Shown here: in pieces, positions 6,995 through 14,779 of the stretch
Position numbering within the stretch: the first letter of the stretch is position 1
Layout: every line of letters begins with the position of its first letter
NCBI GenBank assembly: GCA_023457615.1
Contig: JAEWKY010000166.1
Location: 1-21,162, forward strand
Length of the DNA stretch: 21,162 nt
Reading direction: 5' to 3'
Source: Actinomycetes bacterium
Lineage (GTDB): Bacteria > Actinomycetota > Actinomycetes > Actinomycetales > Microbacteriaceae
Program-made: the position numbers and the translations under genes
Notes under the pieces: generated by a model
What the model was told of the DNA's origin: nothing
The model's database searches: none
The model's input: only the letters and a program-made list of their open reading frames with translations

Positions 6995-8059
6995 CTAGCG
7001 CGAGTGCTGCGCCGCTCGCGCGTCCGTGGCCCACGGGTCGATGAGCGTCTTGATCTGCCGCGCCGTGCCGTCGACGAGCGGCTGGATGCCGTCCGTCACG
7101 AGGGCCTCGAGCGGGATGACCTCCCCCGCGACGTCGCTCCAGTCGGGCCGCGTGCCGAGCAGCCGCACGGCCTCCGGGAGGTCGTCCGCGTAGACGTGCG
7201 CGACCGTGCCGACGATCGTGTACTCGCGCATCGTCCACTCGGAGATCGGCACGTCGATCGGCGCCTTCTGGATGCCGACGGGCACGATCGTCGCCCCCGG
7301 TCGCGCGGCCTCGAACACCGAGTCGATCCCGGGCCGGCTGCCGCTCACCTCGAAGAAGACGTCGGCCTCCATCCCGAGCTCCTCGAGCCTCTCGGTCAGC
7401 GACGACGAGCCGGCGACGAGCTTCGCGTGGGCGCCGAGCGTCATCGCGAGGTCGAGCCGCTCCTCGTCGCGATCGACGACGAGCACCCGGGCGCCGACGG
7501 CCGAGGCCGCGACGGTGATGAACGTGCCGATCCCGCCGACGCCGACGATGACGGCATCCTGCCCCGCGCTCAGCCCGCTGCGCCGCACCGTGTGCACGGC
7601 GATCGACATCGGCTGGGCGAGCCCGAGGGTGTCCATCGGCAGGCCCGAGTCGCTCACGTCGAGCAGCGTCGAGGCCGGGGCGACGACGTAGCCCTGCAGG
7701 CCGCCGTCGTGCTGCAGCCCGAGCGTCGAGTACTGCCGGCAGAGGTTCGTGCGGCCCGTGCGGCACATCTTGCACTCGCCGCACGCGATGCCCGCGCCGG
7801 CGACGACGCTTGAGCCGACCGGGAAGCCGTCGACACCCGCGCCGACGCGCTCGACCGTTCCGGCGAACTCGTGGCCGAGCACCATCGGCGGGCGCGCGAG
7901 CACCGGGCCGCGCGCGTACTCCGTGGCGTCGCTGCCGCAGATGCCGCAGACCCCGACCCGGACGAGGACCTCGCCCGGGCCGGGCTCGCGCAGCTCGCGC
8001 TGCTCGAAGGTGATGTCGTTCGGTCCTCGATAGACCGACGCGGGGTACTGCAGTGTCAC
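6995..8059 (-). CDS. Zinc-dependent medium-chain alcohol dehydrogenase
   Basis: A 354-residue MDR-family dehydrogenase that should oxidise an alcohol (or reduce a carbonyl) with NAD(H). Catalytic zinc ligands are visible at C41 (CGICGSD), H63 and E64 (GHEFAGTVERVG), and structural zinc ligands at C93, C96, C99 and C107. The Rossmann motif GVGGIG is at 173-178 and an acidic D196 ends the second strand, which suggests NAD rather than NADP. The most similar known groups are threonine/butanediol/sorbitol-type dehydrogenases, but the substrate is not identifiable. The GTG start at 8059 overlaps the Dabb stop as GTGA and has GGAGGA nine bases upstream. It is the last gene of the amidohydrolase-Dabb-ADH operon. 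Confidence 0.9.
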   Translation of the reverse strand: MTLQYPASVYRGPNDITFEQRELREPGPGEVLVRVGVCGICGSDATEYARGPVLARPPMVLGHEFAGTVERVGAGVDGFPVGSSVVAGAGIACGECKMCRTGRTNLCRQYSTLGLQHDGGLQGYVVAPASTLLDVSDSGLPMDTLGLAQPMSIAVHTVRRSGLSAGQDAVIVGVGGIGTFITVAASAVGARVLVVDRDEERLDLAMTLGAHAKLVAGSSSLTERLEELGMEADVFFEVSGSRPGIDSVFEAARPGATIVPVGIQKAPIDVPISEWTMREYTIVGTVAHVYADDLPEAVRLLGTRPDWSDVAGEVIPLEALVTDGIQPLVDGTARQIKTLIDPWATDARAAQHSR

Positions 8060-8367
8060 AGGTGTGCGTCCTCCGGTACGGGGAGCTGCGCGGCCATGCG
8101 GGACGCGAGCATCTTCCCCAGATGGTTCTCGTAGACGGCGGCGTGCGCCGGCGAGTCCAGGTAGGCGTCGAGGCCCGCCTGGTCCGCGACGATCGCCGCG
8201 ACCGCGTAGTCCGCCCCGCCGGGGCGGAGCCGCAGGTTCTCCCCGCACCGGTACGACACGAGCTGCGGCATCCCGCCGGCCATCGCCTCGAGATCGGCGG
8301 TGAGCGCGGCGACGTCGTCGGCGGTCACCTCCTCCTTCCAGGTGAACGCGGCGAGATGCAGGATCAC
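8056..8367 (-). CDS. Dabb (stress-responsive alpha/beta-barrel) domain protein
   Basis: A small 103-residue protein that is a single dimeric alpha-beta barrel domain. It opens VILHLAAFTWKEEVT, then a helix rich in Ala/Leu, LVSYRCGENLRL at about 37-48, DYAVAAIVAD near 53-62, and the conserved AYLDSPAHAAVYE near 68-80. Dabb proteins act as small cofactor-free enzymes or binding proteins, sometimes on polyketides or phenolic compounds; the role here is unknown. It is embedded by GTGA overlaps on both sides, with the amidohydrolase stop and the ADH start, so it is tightly coupled to both. There is no good Shine-Dalgarno of its own, which also points to coupled translation. Confidence 0.85.
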   Translation of the reverse strand: MILHLAAFTWKEEVTADDVAALTADLEAMAGGMPQLVSYRCGENLRLRPGGADYAVAAIVADQAGLDAYLDSPAHAAVYENHLGKMLASRMAAQLPVPEDAHL

Positions 8368-9824
8368 GACTCGGCCTGCACGTGCGCGGCGCCGCCGTCG
8401 GTGTACGTGTACGGGTTCGGGATCGGCTCGTCGCGCTCGATCTCGGGGTGCATGCCCGCGGCCCACGCCTCGGGTCCGAGCTGCGAGCGCACATAGTCGA
8501 CCGACGCGGCCACCTTGTCGGCGATCGGCTTGAGCGGCAGTCCGATGCGGGCGCCCTGGTACTTGACGACCTTGCCGTTGACCATGACCGTGTGGATGTC
8601 GGCCGTGCCCGCCTGGTAGACGACGTGCGCCTCCGGGTAGACGATCGGGGTCATCGCCGGCGACTCGTCGTTCTTGAGGAGCAGCAGGTCGGCCTTCTTG
8701 CCGGGGGTGATCGAGCCGAGGTCGTGCTCGCGGCCGATCGACTTCGCGCCGCCCATGGTCGCCATGTGCAGCACGTCGCCCGCGGTGAGGCGGTTGGCGA
8801 CGATCGTCTCGTTCTTGGCGTGCGCCTCGAGGTGGTCGCGCGAGCGGTCGGCGCTCAGCGTGGAACGCATGGCGCTGAAGAAGTCGGCGCTCCACCAGAC
8901 GCTCGTGTCCATCGAGAGCGACGCGGGGATTCCGTGGCGGCGGATGGTCCAGGTCGACGGGTAGCCCTGGCCCGCGCTCTGCTCGCTCTCGGTCGCGACC
9001 GAGACGGTGCCGCCGGACGCGGCGATCTTCTGGTAGCTGCTGTCGCCGAGGCTCGTCGCGTGCACGTACGTGACCTTGTCGTTCATGTAGCCGGCATCCC
9101 ACATCTGATCGATGGAGGTGTCGGTCGTCGCGCCCCAGACGCCCGCGTGCGTCGTGACGCGCAGGTCGAACTCGCGCGCGGTGAGGAAGCCGCCCTCCTC
9201 CGGGAACTCCGGCGCGCCCGTGACGTCGAAGGCGATCTCGAAGTCGATGAGGTCGTGCTTGCCGATGTTCTCGCTGAGGAACTTCTTGAACGCGGGGTCG
9301 GTGGCCCACTCGTTCGGGCTGCCCATGTGGTTGCCGTAGGCGAACACGAAGCGGCCCGGGATGTCCTTGAGCGCCTGGAGCGCGGCCTCGCCGTGGTCGA
9401 GGCTGCGGAGCCCGTGCGACCAGTCGAGCGTCGTCGTGACGCCCGTGTCGACCGACTCGAGCGCGCTCAGCAGGTTGCCCGCGTAGATGTCCTCGGGGCG
9501 GAAGAGGAAGCCGTGCTGGAGGTAGTAGAAGACGAAGTACTGGCTGAGCGCCCAGTCGCCGCCGAAGCCGCGCAGGTTGGTCTGCCACATGTGCCGGTGG
9601 GTGTCGATGAACCCGGGCGTGATGATGCCGCCCGTCGCATCGATCTCGAGCGCGTCGGCGGGCACCTCGAGCTTCGGCCCCACGGCGGTGATCGTGTCGC
9701 CGGTGACGAGCACGTCGGCGTTCTCGAGCGTGCCGGGGGTGTCGACCGTGATGACGGTCGCGTTGCGGAACACGACGGGCCGGCCGGCGGTGAACTCGTC
9801 GGCGCGGGGCTGAGGGTTGGACAT
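8364..9824 (-). CDS. Amidohydrolase (TRZ/ATZ chlorohydrolase-deaminase type)
   Basis: A 486-residue metal-dependent hydrolase of the amidohydrolase superfamily, predicted to deaminate or hydrolyse a ring or amide substrate in the cytoplasm. It has the N-terminal composite beta-domain, then metal ligands H76 and H78 (FIDTHRHMWQ), H226 (TTHAG), H255 (VHATSLG) and D306 (SLSMDTSVWW). The C-terminal block GSITPGKKADLLLLK restores the beta-domain. These positions match the mononuclear group that includes atrazine chlorohydrolase, guanine deaminase and SAH/MTA deaminases. ATG at 9824 is preceded by GGAGA; the longer upstream frame crosses the promoter and operator and is rejected. First gene of the three-gene operon with Dabb and ADH. 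Substrate unknown. Confidence 0.9.
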   Translation of the reverse strand: MSNPQPRADEFTAGRPVVFRNATVITVDTPGTLENADVLVTGDTITAVGPKLEVPADALEIDATGGIITPGFIDTHRHMWQTNLRGFGGDWALSQYFVFYYLQHGFLFRPEDIYAGNLLSALESVDTGVTTTLDWSHGLRSLDHGEAALQALKDIPGRFVFAYGNHMGSPNEWATDPAFKKFLSENIGKHDLIDFEIAFDVTGAPEFPEEGGFLTAREFDLRVTTHAGVWGATTDTSIDQMWDAGYMNDKVTYVHATSLGDSSYQKIAASGGTVSVATESEQSAGQGYPSTWTIRRHGIPASLSMDTSVWWSADFFSAMRSTLSADRSRDHLEAHAKNETIVANRLTAGDVLHMATMGGAKSIGREHDLGSITPGKKADLLLLKNDESPAMTPIVYPEAHVVYQAGTADIHTVMVNGKVVKYQGARIGLPLKPIADKVAASVDYVRSQLGPEAWAAGMHPEIERDEPIPNPYTYTDGGAAHVQAES

Positions 9825-9877
9825 GTCTCTCCAGTCGACGTTGAGTGGAATCACGGACGCGATCGGGCCGCTCCCGT

Positions 9878-9894
9878 GTTCAGTGAGGCTATAC
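9878..9894. promoter_or_regulatory. XRE-cupin operator, site B
   Basis: Read on the minus strand: GTATA-gcctcac-TGAAC, so the right half is perfect and the left differs at two of five positions from GTTCA. It covers the -10 box of the amidohydrolase operon promoter, the position for repression. Its centre is 94 bp from that of site C, close to nine helical turns. Confidence 0.6.
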
Positions 9895-9914
9895 GTACTG
9901 TGCGCTGCGAACAA
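9888..9914 (-). promoter_or_regulatory. Amidohydrolase-Dabb-ADH operon promoter
   Basis: Minus strand TTGTTC (9909-9914), a 15-base spacer and TATAGC (9888-9893). The spacer is short, so the -35 is uncertain, but the -10 coincides with operator site B and gives a leader of about 57 nt. Confidence 0.4.
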
Positions 9915-9971
9915 GCTTGCGGGGCCCTCGACGCCCGTGGGATGCCCGATCCGGCCCCGCGGGCACCGTCC

Positions 9972-9988
9972 GTTCACCAGACATGAAC
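9972..9988. promoter_or_regulatory. XRE-cupin operator, site C
   Basis: GTTCA-ccagaca-TGAAC, perfect inverted repeat, immediately upstream of the KPR-like gene and overlapping its -35 region. Same architecture as sites A, B and D. Confidence 0.68.
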
Positions 9989-9995
9989 GATCGGC

Positions 9996-10001
9996 TAGGC
10001 T
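9996..10001 (+). promoter_or_regulatory. -10 box of KPR-like gene, leaderless
   Basis: TAGGCT ends seven bases before the GTG at 10009, with no Shine-Dalgarno. The same hexamer precedes the DUF4032 gene at 11214. A weak -35 TTCACC (9973-9978) lies 17 bases upstream, inside operator site C. Confidence 0.55.
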
Positions 10002-10008
10002 CGCCGCC

Positions 10009-11040
10009 GTGACCAGCAGAATCGCCGTCGTCGGAGCCGGAGCGAACGGGGCGGGGGTCGGCGCCGACCTCACCCGCGCGGGACACGACGTCACCCTCAT
10101 CGAGCAGTGGCCGGCGCACGTCGAGGCGATGCGCGAGCGCGGGGTGCGCGTCGAGACCGAGGACGCCGAGCCCGAGATCACCCCGGTGCGCGTGCACCAC
10201 GTCTGCGAGGTCGCCGAGCTGCGCGACACGTTCGACGTCGTGCTCGTCCTCGTGAAGGCCTACGACACCCGCTGGGCGACCGAGCTGATCGTGCCGCGGC
10301 TCGCCGCCGACGGCCTCATCGCCGGGGTGCAGAACGGCATGACGGCGCACGACGTCGCCTCGATCGCGGGCGACGCACGCACCCTCGGCACCGTCATCGA
10401 GGTGTCGTCGACGATGTACGAGCCGGGGGTCGTCCACCGGCACACCCCGCGCGAGCGCTCGTGGTTCGCCGTCGGCAGCCTCACCGCGGCCACGCACGGC
10501 CGCGAGGAGGAGCTCGCCGCCGTGCTGCGCGCCGCGGGCACCGTCGCGGTCGTCGACGACATCGTCGCCGCGAAGTGGATGAAGCTCGTCAGCAACGCGA
10601 GCGTCCTCGTGCCGACGGCGGCGCTCGGGATGCCGATGGCCGACGCGCTCGTCGTGCCCGGGATGCGCGAGCTCATGACCCGCGCGGGGCAGGAGGCGCT
10701 CGACGTCGGCGTGGCGCTCGGGCATCCGATCCTGCCGATCTTCGGGCTGCGGCCGGAGGACGTCGCCACTCCCGACACGGTCGTCTCGACCATGCTCGAC
10801 ACCCTCTACGCCGGTTTCGTCCGCCCCCGTGCCACGACGACCGTGCTCCAGGACTGGACGAAGGGCCGTCGCAGCGAGGCCGGCGACATCAACGGCGTCG
10901 TCGTCTCCACCGGCGCCGCGGTCGGCATCCCGACCCCTGCCAACACCGCGATCCTCGAGGTCGCCCGCCGCATCGAGGCCGGGGAGCTCTCCCCCGCCGC
11001 GGACAACCTCGCCCTGCTCGACCGCCTCGCTGCGGGGTGA
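10009..11040 (+). CDS. Ketopantoate reductase-family (PanE/ApbA-like) oxidoreductase
   Basis: A 343-residue NAD(P)H-dependent reductase of the 6-phosphogluconate dehydrogenase-like fold. The Rossmann motif GAGANG lies at about 8-13, a conserved Lys follows in LVLVKAYDTRW (about 80-90), the second Lys and Asn in AKWMKLVSNA (about 185-194), and the late motif RRSEAGDINGVVV keeps the Glu position of ketopantoate reductases. The GTG at 10009 follows a TAGGCT box by seven bases, indicating a leaderless start; longer upstream codons would pass through the operator. Its position opposite the amidohydrolase operon and the presence of operator site C point to a role in the catabolic route rather than pantothenate synthesis; a 2-keto acid or related substrate is plausible. 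Confidence 0.88.
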   Translation: MTSRIAVVGAGANGAGVGADLTRAGHDVTLIEQWPAHVEAMRERGVRVETEDAEPEITPVRVHHVCEVAELRDTFDVVLVLVKAYDTRWATELIVPRLAADGLIAGVQNGMTAHDVASIAGDARTLGTVIEVSSTMYEPGVVHRHTPRERSWFAVGSLTAATHGREEELAAVLRAAGTVAVVDDIVAAKWMKLVSNASVLVPTAALGMPMADALVVPGMRELMTRAGQEALDVGVALGHPILPIFGLRPEDVATPDTVVSTMLDTLYAGFVRPRATTTVLQDWTKGRRSEAGDINGVVVSTGAAVGIPTPANTAILEVARRIEAGELSPAADNLALLDRLAAG

Positions 11041-11125
11041 CCCGGGCTCCGCGACCCGGCGTGCTCGGGTCCCCCGCCACTGTGCCCGCCTGGGGTTCCC
11101 GCCGCCGCGGCTGTCTGGGGTTACT

Positions 11126-11178
11126 CCCAGCCCGGAGGGAACGCGCAGCCGGAGGGAACGCCCAGCCCCGAGGAACCG
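11126..11178. repeat. Three degenerate 17-18 bp tandem repeats
   Basis: Units 11126-11143, 11144-11160 and 11161-11178 share a core like CCCAGCCCGGAGGGAACG, with a few changes each. They sit in the gap between the KPR-like gene and the DUF4032 gene and code for nothing recognisable. They contain GGAGGGAA twice. Function unknown. Confidence 0.6.
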
Positions 11179-11213
11179 AGCAACCGAGTGACCCGGGGCC
11201 GGGCCGCCGGTTC

Positions 11214-11219
11214 TAGGCT
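11214..11219 (+). promoter_or_regulatory. -10 box of DUF4032 gene, leaderless
   Basis: TAGGCT, identical to the box of the KPR-like gene, six bases before the GTG at 11226 and with no Shine-Dalgarno. No convincing -35 is seen. Confidence 0.5.
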
Positions 11220-11225
11220 CGACGG

Positions 11226-12512
11226 GTGAGCTCCGCCGCGCTGTCGATCACCTCCGCCGTCCCCGATCCGGCGCTGCTCGACCTGCCGTGGAACCTCCCC
11301 CTCGAGCTCTGGCCCGAGGAGTACATCGCCGCCCTCCCCAAGGGCATCTCGCGGCATCTCGTGCGCTTCGTGCGGCTCGGCGAGCACGTGCTCGCCGTGA
11401 AGGAGACGACCGAGGAGATGGCGACCCGGGAGTACGACCTGCTGCGCACCCTCAACCGCCTCGACCTGCCGTGCGTCGAGCCGATCGCCGTCATCACCAA
11501 CCGCACGGCCGTCGACGGCGAGCCGCTCGCCCCCGTGCTCGTGACCCGGCACCTGCGGTTCTCGCTCCCCTATCGCGCCGTGTTCTCGCAGTCGCTGCGT
11601 CCCGACACCGCGACGCGACTCGTGGATGCCCTCGCCGTGCTGCTCGCACGCCTGCACGTCGCGGGGTTCTTCTGGGGCGACGTGTCGCTCTCGAACACGC
11701 TGTTCCGGCGCGACGCAGGCGCGTTCGCCGCCTACCTCGTGGATGCCGAGACCGGCACGCTGCACGACCGGCGGCTCTCCGACGGGCAGCGCGAGCACGA
11801 CCTCGAGATCGGGCGCATCAACATCGCGGGTGAGCTGCTCGACCTGCAGTCCGGCGGCAAGCTCGACGACGACGTCGACCCCGTCGAGCTCGCCGACCGC
11901 ATCGCCGCGTCGTACCGGGAGCTGTGGACCGAGCTCACGGCGTCGGAGTCGTTCCCCGAGAGCGAGCGCTGGCGCATCGCGCGGCGGGTCGAGCGCCTCA
12001 ACGACCTCGGCTTCGACATCGAGGAGCTCGCGATCAGTCGCGACGACGACGGCACGAAGGTGCGCATCCAGCCGAAGGTCGTGGATGCCGGCCACCATTC
12101 CCGCCGCCTGCTGCGGCTCACGGGACTCGACGCCGGCGAGAACCAGGCCCGGCGGCTGCTCAACGACCTCGACGCCTACCGCTCGCACGGCGGACGCCAG
12201 ACCGAGGACGAGGAGGTCGTCGCCCACGAGTGGCTCGCGCGCGTCTTCGAGCCCGTCGTGCGCGCGATCCCGCGCGACCTGCGCGGCAAGCTCGAGCCCG
12301 CCGAGATGTTCCACCAGCTGCTCGAGCACCGGTGGTACCGGTCGCAGGACGAGAAGCGCAACGTGCCCCTCGCCGAGGCGCTCACCTCCTACATCGAGAC
12401 CGTGCTGCGGCACCGCCGCGACGAGGTGACGGTGACGGGTCCGCCGACGGGGTCGTTCAATGCGGTCACGCAGCCGATCGGCGTCGTCGAGGACTGGCGC
12501 GACAAGGTCTGA
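11226..12512 (+). CDS. DUF4032 protein with kinase-like fold
   Basis: A 428-residue cytoplasmic protein of the actinobacterial DUF4032 family. The N-terminal half resembles a small kinase/lipopolysaccharide-kinase fold: ATP-binding Lys K59 (LAVKE), helix Glu E69, catalytic loop W150-G-D152-V-S-L-S-N157, and metal-binding D173 (VDAETG). The C-terminal half (about 225-428) is the DUF4032 domain, with repeated conserved Arg/His/Trp residues such as HRWYRSQDE. Its biochemical activity is not established. The start is the GTG at 11226, six bases after a TAGGCT box. The MmpL gene begins one base after its stop, so the two are translationally linked. Confidence 0.88.
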   Translation: MSSAALSITSAVPDPALLDLPWNLPLELWPEEYIAALPKGISRHLVRFVRLGEHVLAVKETTEEMATREYDLLRTLNRLDLPCVEPIAVITNRTAVDGEPLAPVLVTRHLRFSLPYRAVFSQSLRPDTATRLVDALAVLLARLHVAGFFWGDVSLSNTLFRRDAGAFAAYLVDAETGTLHDRRLSDGQREHDLEIGRINIAGELLDLQSGGKLDDDVDPVELADRIAASYRELWTELTASESFPESERWRIARRVERLNDLGFDIEELAISRDDDGTKVRIQPKVVDAGHHSRRLLRLTGLDAGENQARRLLNDLDAYRSHGGRQTEDEEVVAHEWLARVFEPVVRAIPRDLRGKLEPAEMFHQLLEHRWYRSQDEKRNVPLAEALTSYIETVLRHRRDEVTVTGPPTGSFNAVTQPIGVVEDWRDKV

Positions 12513-12513
12513 C

Positions 12514-14763
12514 GTGACCTCCCCCTCCTCCGCGCCGCGGCGCGGGATGCTGGCCCGGATCGGCGGCGTCGCGGCACGGCAGCCTCTCCTGACTCTCGCC
12601 GCCTGGGCCCTCCTGCTCGCGGCCGCGCTCGCGACATCGGTCGGCGGCGCGACGGGCGAGACGCTGTTCGACCGGCTCCGCGGCGATCCGCCGAGCGTCG
12701 ACGCGGAGAGCTCGCGCGCCGACGACCTCCTGCGCGGCGACGCCGGCGAGCGCGCGTCGCTCACCCTCCTCGTGCACGGCGTCGACCCGGCCGCTCCGGA
12801 CGCGGCCGCACCGGCGACCGACCTCGCCGAGCGCCTCGCCGCCTTCGACGACGTCACGCTCGTCGCCCCGTTCGGCGTGCCGACGCTGCCGGACGGCGAT
12901 CCCGACCCCCGGGTCGCACGACTGCTCGCCGACGACGGCGACGGCTTCCTCCTGTCGGTCGTCGTCGAGGGCGCGGGCGACGCCGCACCCGATCCGGCGA
13001 CCGTCGACGCCGCGCTCGACGAGCTCGACGCCGCGGCGGCCGCGTACCGCCAGGCCTTCCCGCACGCGACCGTCGAGGTCGGCGGCGCGCGCCTGACGAT
13101 CGACTCGATCCTCGAGGTCTCCGAGAACGACCTCCGTCGCGGCGAGAGCGTGGCGCTGCCGATCGCGCTCGTCGTCATGCTGGTCGTCTTCGGCGGCTTC
13201 CTCGCGGCCGGCATCCCGCTCGTCGGCGCCGGGGCGGCGATCGGCGGCGGCCTCGGGCTGCTGTTCGGGGTGACGCAGGTCACCGACATCGACTCGACGG
13301 TGCTCAACGTCGTCACGGCGGTGGGACTCGGGCTGTCGATCGACTATGGACTGCTCATGGTGTCGCGCTTCCGCGAGGAGTACCGTCCGCGTGTCGCGGC
13401 GGAGGGGGCGTCGCGCGCGGGTCGGCTCGCGGCCATCGCCCGCACGGCCGGCACCGCGGGCCGCACGGTGCTGTACTCCGGGCTCGTCTTCCTCATCGCG
13501 TCGGCCGGACTCCTCGTCTTCGAGCCCCGCATGGTGCGCGCGGTCGGCCTCGGCGCGATCGGCGTGACGCTCATCGCGATCGCCTCCGCGGTGACGCTCG
13601 TTCCCGCCCTGCTCTCGCTCTCCGGCGAGCGGCTCGCGCGCCCCGGGCTGCTCACCCGCATCCCGGGCCTCGGCCGCGCCCTCGCGCGCTTCGGCGACGT
13701 CGCCCCCGAGGAGGGGTTCTTCTCCCGCCTCGCCCGGCGGGTGCAGCGGCATCCGGCGATCGTCACGCTCGGCTGCCTGGCGGTGCTCGTGCTCGTCGGC
13801 ACGCCGCTCGCGACGCTCACGATCGCGAACACGAGCGTCGACGCGACGCCGCGCTCGGCGGCCGCGTACCCGTTCCTGGCCGCGCTCGACGCGCACTTCC
13901 CCGACGCCGCGACGCCGCGCGTGGCCCTCGTCACCGGCGATCGGGAGGTCGGCGAGCGCTGGGCGGACCGCGTCGCCGAGCTCCCCCACGTCGACGAGGT
14001 CGGGCCGACGATCGCCGCGGGTGACGGCTGGCAGACGGCCGTGCGGCTCGACGACCCGGGGGCGGGCACCGACGTCGTGCGCGACATCCGGGCGCTGCGG
14101 GATGCCGACGCGCTCGACGACGCCCTCGTGACGGGCACCGATGCCCGCACCGTCGACCTCACCGACGCGCTGCTGCGCGGAGCGCCGTGGGCCGCGCTGA
14201 TCCTCGGGGCGGGGACGATCGTGCTGCTGTTCCTCATGACCGGGTCGCTCGTCATCCCGCTCAAGGCCCTCGTCGCGAGCGCGCTCTCGCTGGGCGCGAG
14301 CGTCGGCGTGCTCGTCTGGGGGTTCGAACACGGCCACTTCGCGGGGATCATGGGCTTCGAGGCCGAGCGCGTGCACGGCGTCGACGTGCTCGTGCTCGTG
14401 CTGACGTTCGTCTTCGGCTTCGGGCTCGCGATGGACTACGAGCTGTTCATCCTGTCGCGGATCACGGAGCTGAAGGCCGAGGGGGTCGGCGACGAGGAGG
14501 CGATCGCGCGCGGGCTGCAGCGGTCGGGGCGCATCATCACGTCGGCGGCGCTCATCATCATCGTCGTGTTCGCGGGGTTCGCGACGGGCGATCTCATGGT
14601 GATCAAGCAGCTCGGCACGGCGCTCGCGGTCGCGGTGCTGCTGGATGCGACGATCGTGCGCTGCCTGCTCGTGCCGGCGTTCATGACCTGGCAGCGCCGC
14701 ATCCTGTGGTGGGCGCCGCGGTGGATGACGCGCCTGCACGCCCGGTTCGGGCTCGCCCACTGA
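12514..14763 (+). CDS. MmpL/RND-family membrane transporter
   Basis: A 749-residue polytopic exporter of the MMPL family. Residues about 25-42 form TM1, followed by an extracytoplasmic loop (about 45-200), TM2-6 (about 205-360), TM7 (about 410-430), a second loop, and TM8-12 (about 560-720). Both proton-relay Asp-Tyr pairs are visible: LGLSIDYGLLMVSRF (D277-Y278) and FGLAMDYELFILSRI (D641-Y642), so it should be proton-driven. These transporters export lipids, hydrophobic compounds or toxins; the cargo is unknown. GTG at 12514 is one base after the DUF4032 stop, with AAGG six bases upstream; an ATG at 12547 is the alternative. Co-transcribed with DUF4032. XRE-cupin 2 follows in the same direction with its own operator. 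Confidence 0.9.
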   Translation: MTSPSSAPRRGMLARIGGVAARQPLLTLAAWALLLAAALATSVGGATGETLFDRLRGDPPSVDAESSRADDLLRGDAGERASLTLLVHGVDPAAPDAAAPATDLAERLAAFDDVTLVAPFGVPTLPDGDPDPRVARLLADDGDGFLLSVVVEGAGDAAPDPATVDAALDELDAAAAAYRQAFPHATVEVGGARLTIDSILEVSENDLRRGESVALPIALVVMLVVFGGFLAAGIPLVGAGAAIGGGLGLLFGVTQVTDIDSTVLNVVTAVGLGLSIDYGLLMVSRFREEYRPRVAAEGASRAGRLAAIARTAGTAGRTVLYSGLVFLIASAGLLVFEPRMVRAVGLGAIGVTLIAIASAVTLVPALLSLSGERLARPGLLTRIPGLGRALARFGDVAPEEGFFSRLARRVQRHPAIVTLGCLAVLVLVGTPLATLTIANTSVDATPRSAAAYPFLAALDAHFPDAATPRVALVTGDREVGERWADRVAELPHVDEVGPTIAAGDGWQTAVRLDDPGAGTDVVRDIRALRDADALDDALVTGTDARTVDLTDALLRGAPWAALILGAGTIVLLFLMTGSLVIPLKALVASALSLGASVGVLVWGFEHGHFAGIMGFEAERVHGVDVLVLVLTFVFGFGLAMDYELFILSRITELKAEGVGDEEAIARGLQRSGRIITSAALIIIVVFAGFATGDLMVIKQLGTALAVAVLLDATIVRCLLVPAFMTWQRRILWWAPRWMTRLHARFGLAH

Positions 14764-14779
14764 ACGCCGGCCGACATTT

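Noticed and set aside
11053..11071. Terminator after the KPR-like gene (GACCCG/CGGGTC stem)
   Set aside because: Only six base pairs with a seven-base loop and no T-run, and such short GC stems are common by chance here.
11126..11178. CRISPR-like array
   Set aside because: Units are directly adjacent without spacers, only three copies, and no cas genes are near.
12466..14760. 764-codon minus-strand open frame antisense to the MmpL gene, and similar long antisense frames at 81-1328 and 1329-2333
   Set aside because: Their products are Arg/Asp/Glu/His-rich and low in complexity, as expected for the complement of GC-rich codons; the opposite frames carry clear family motifs.
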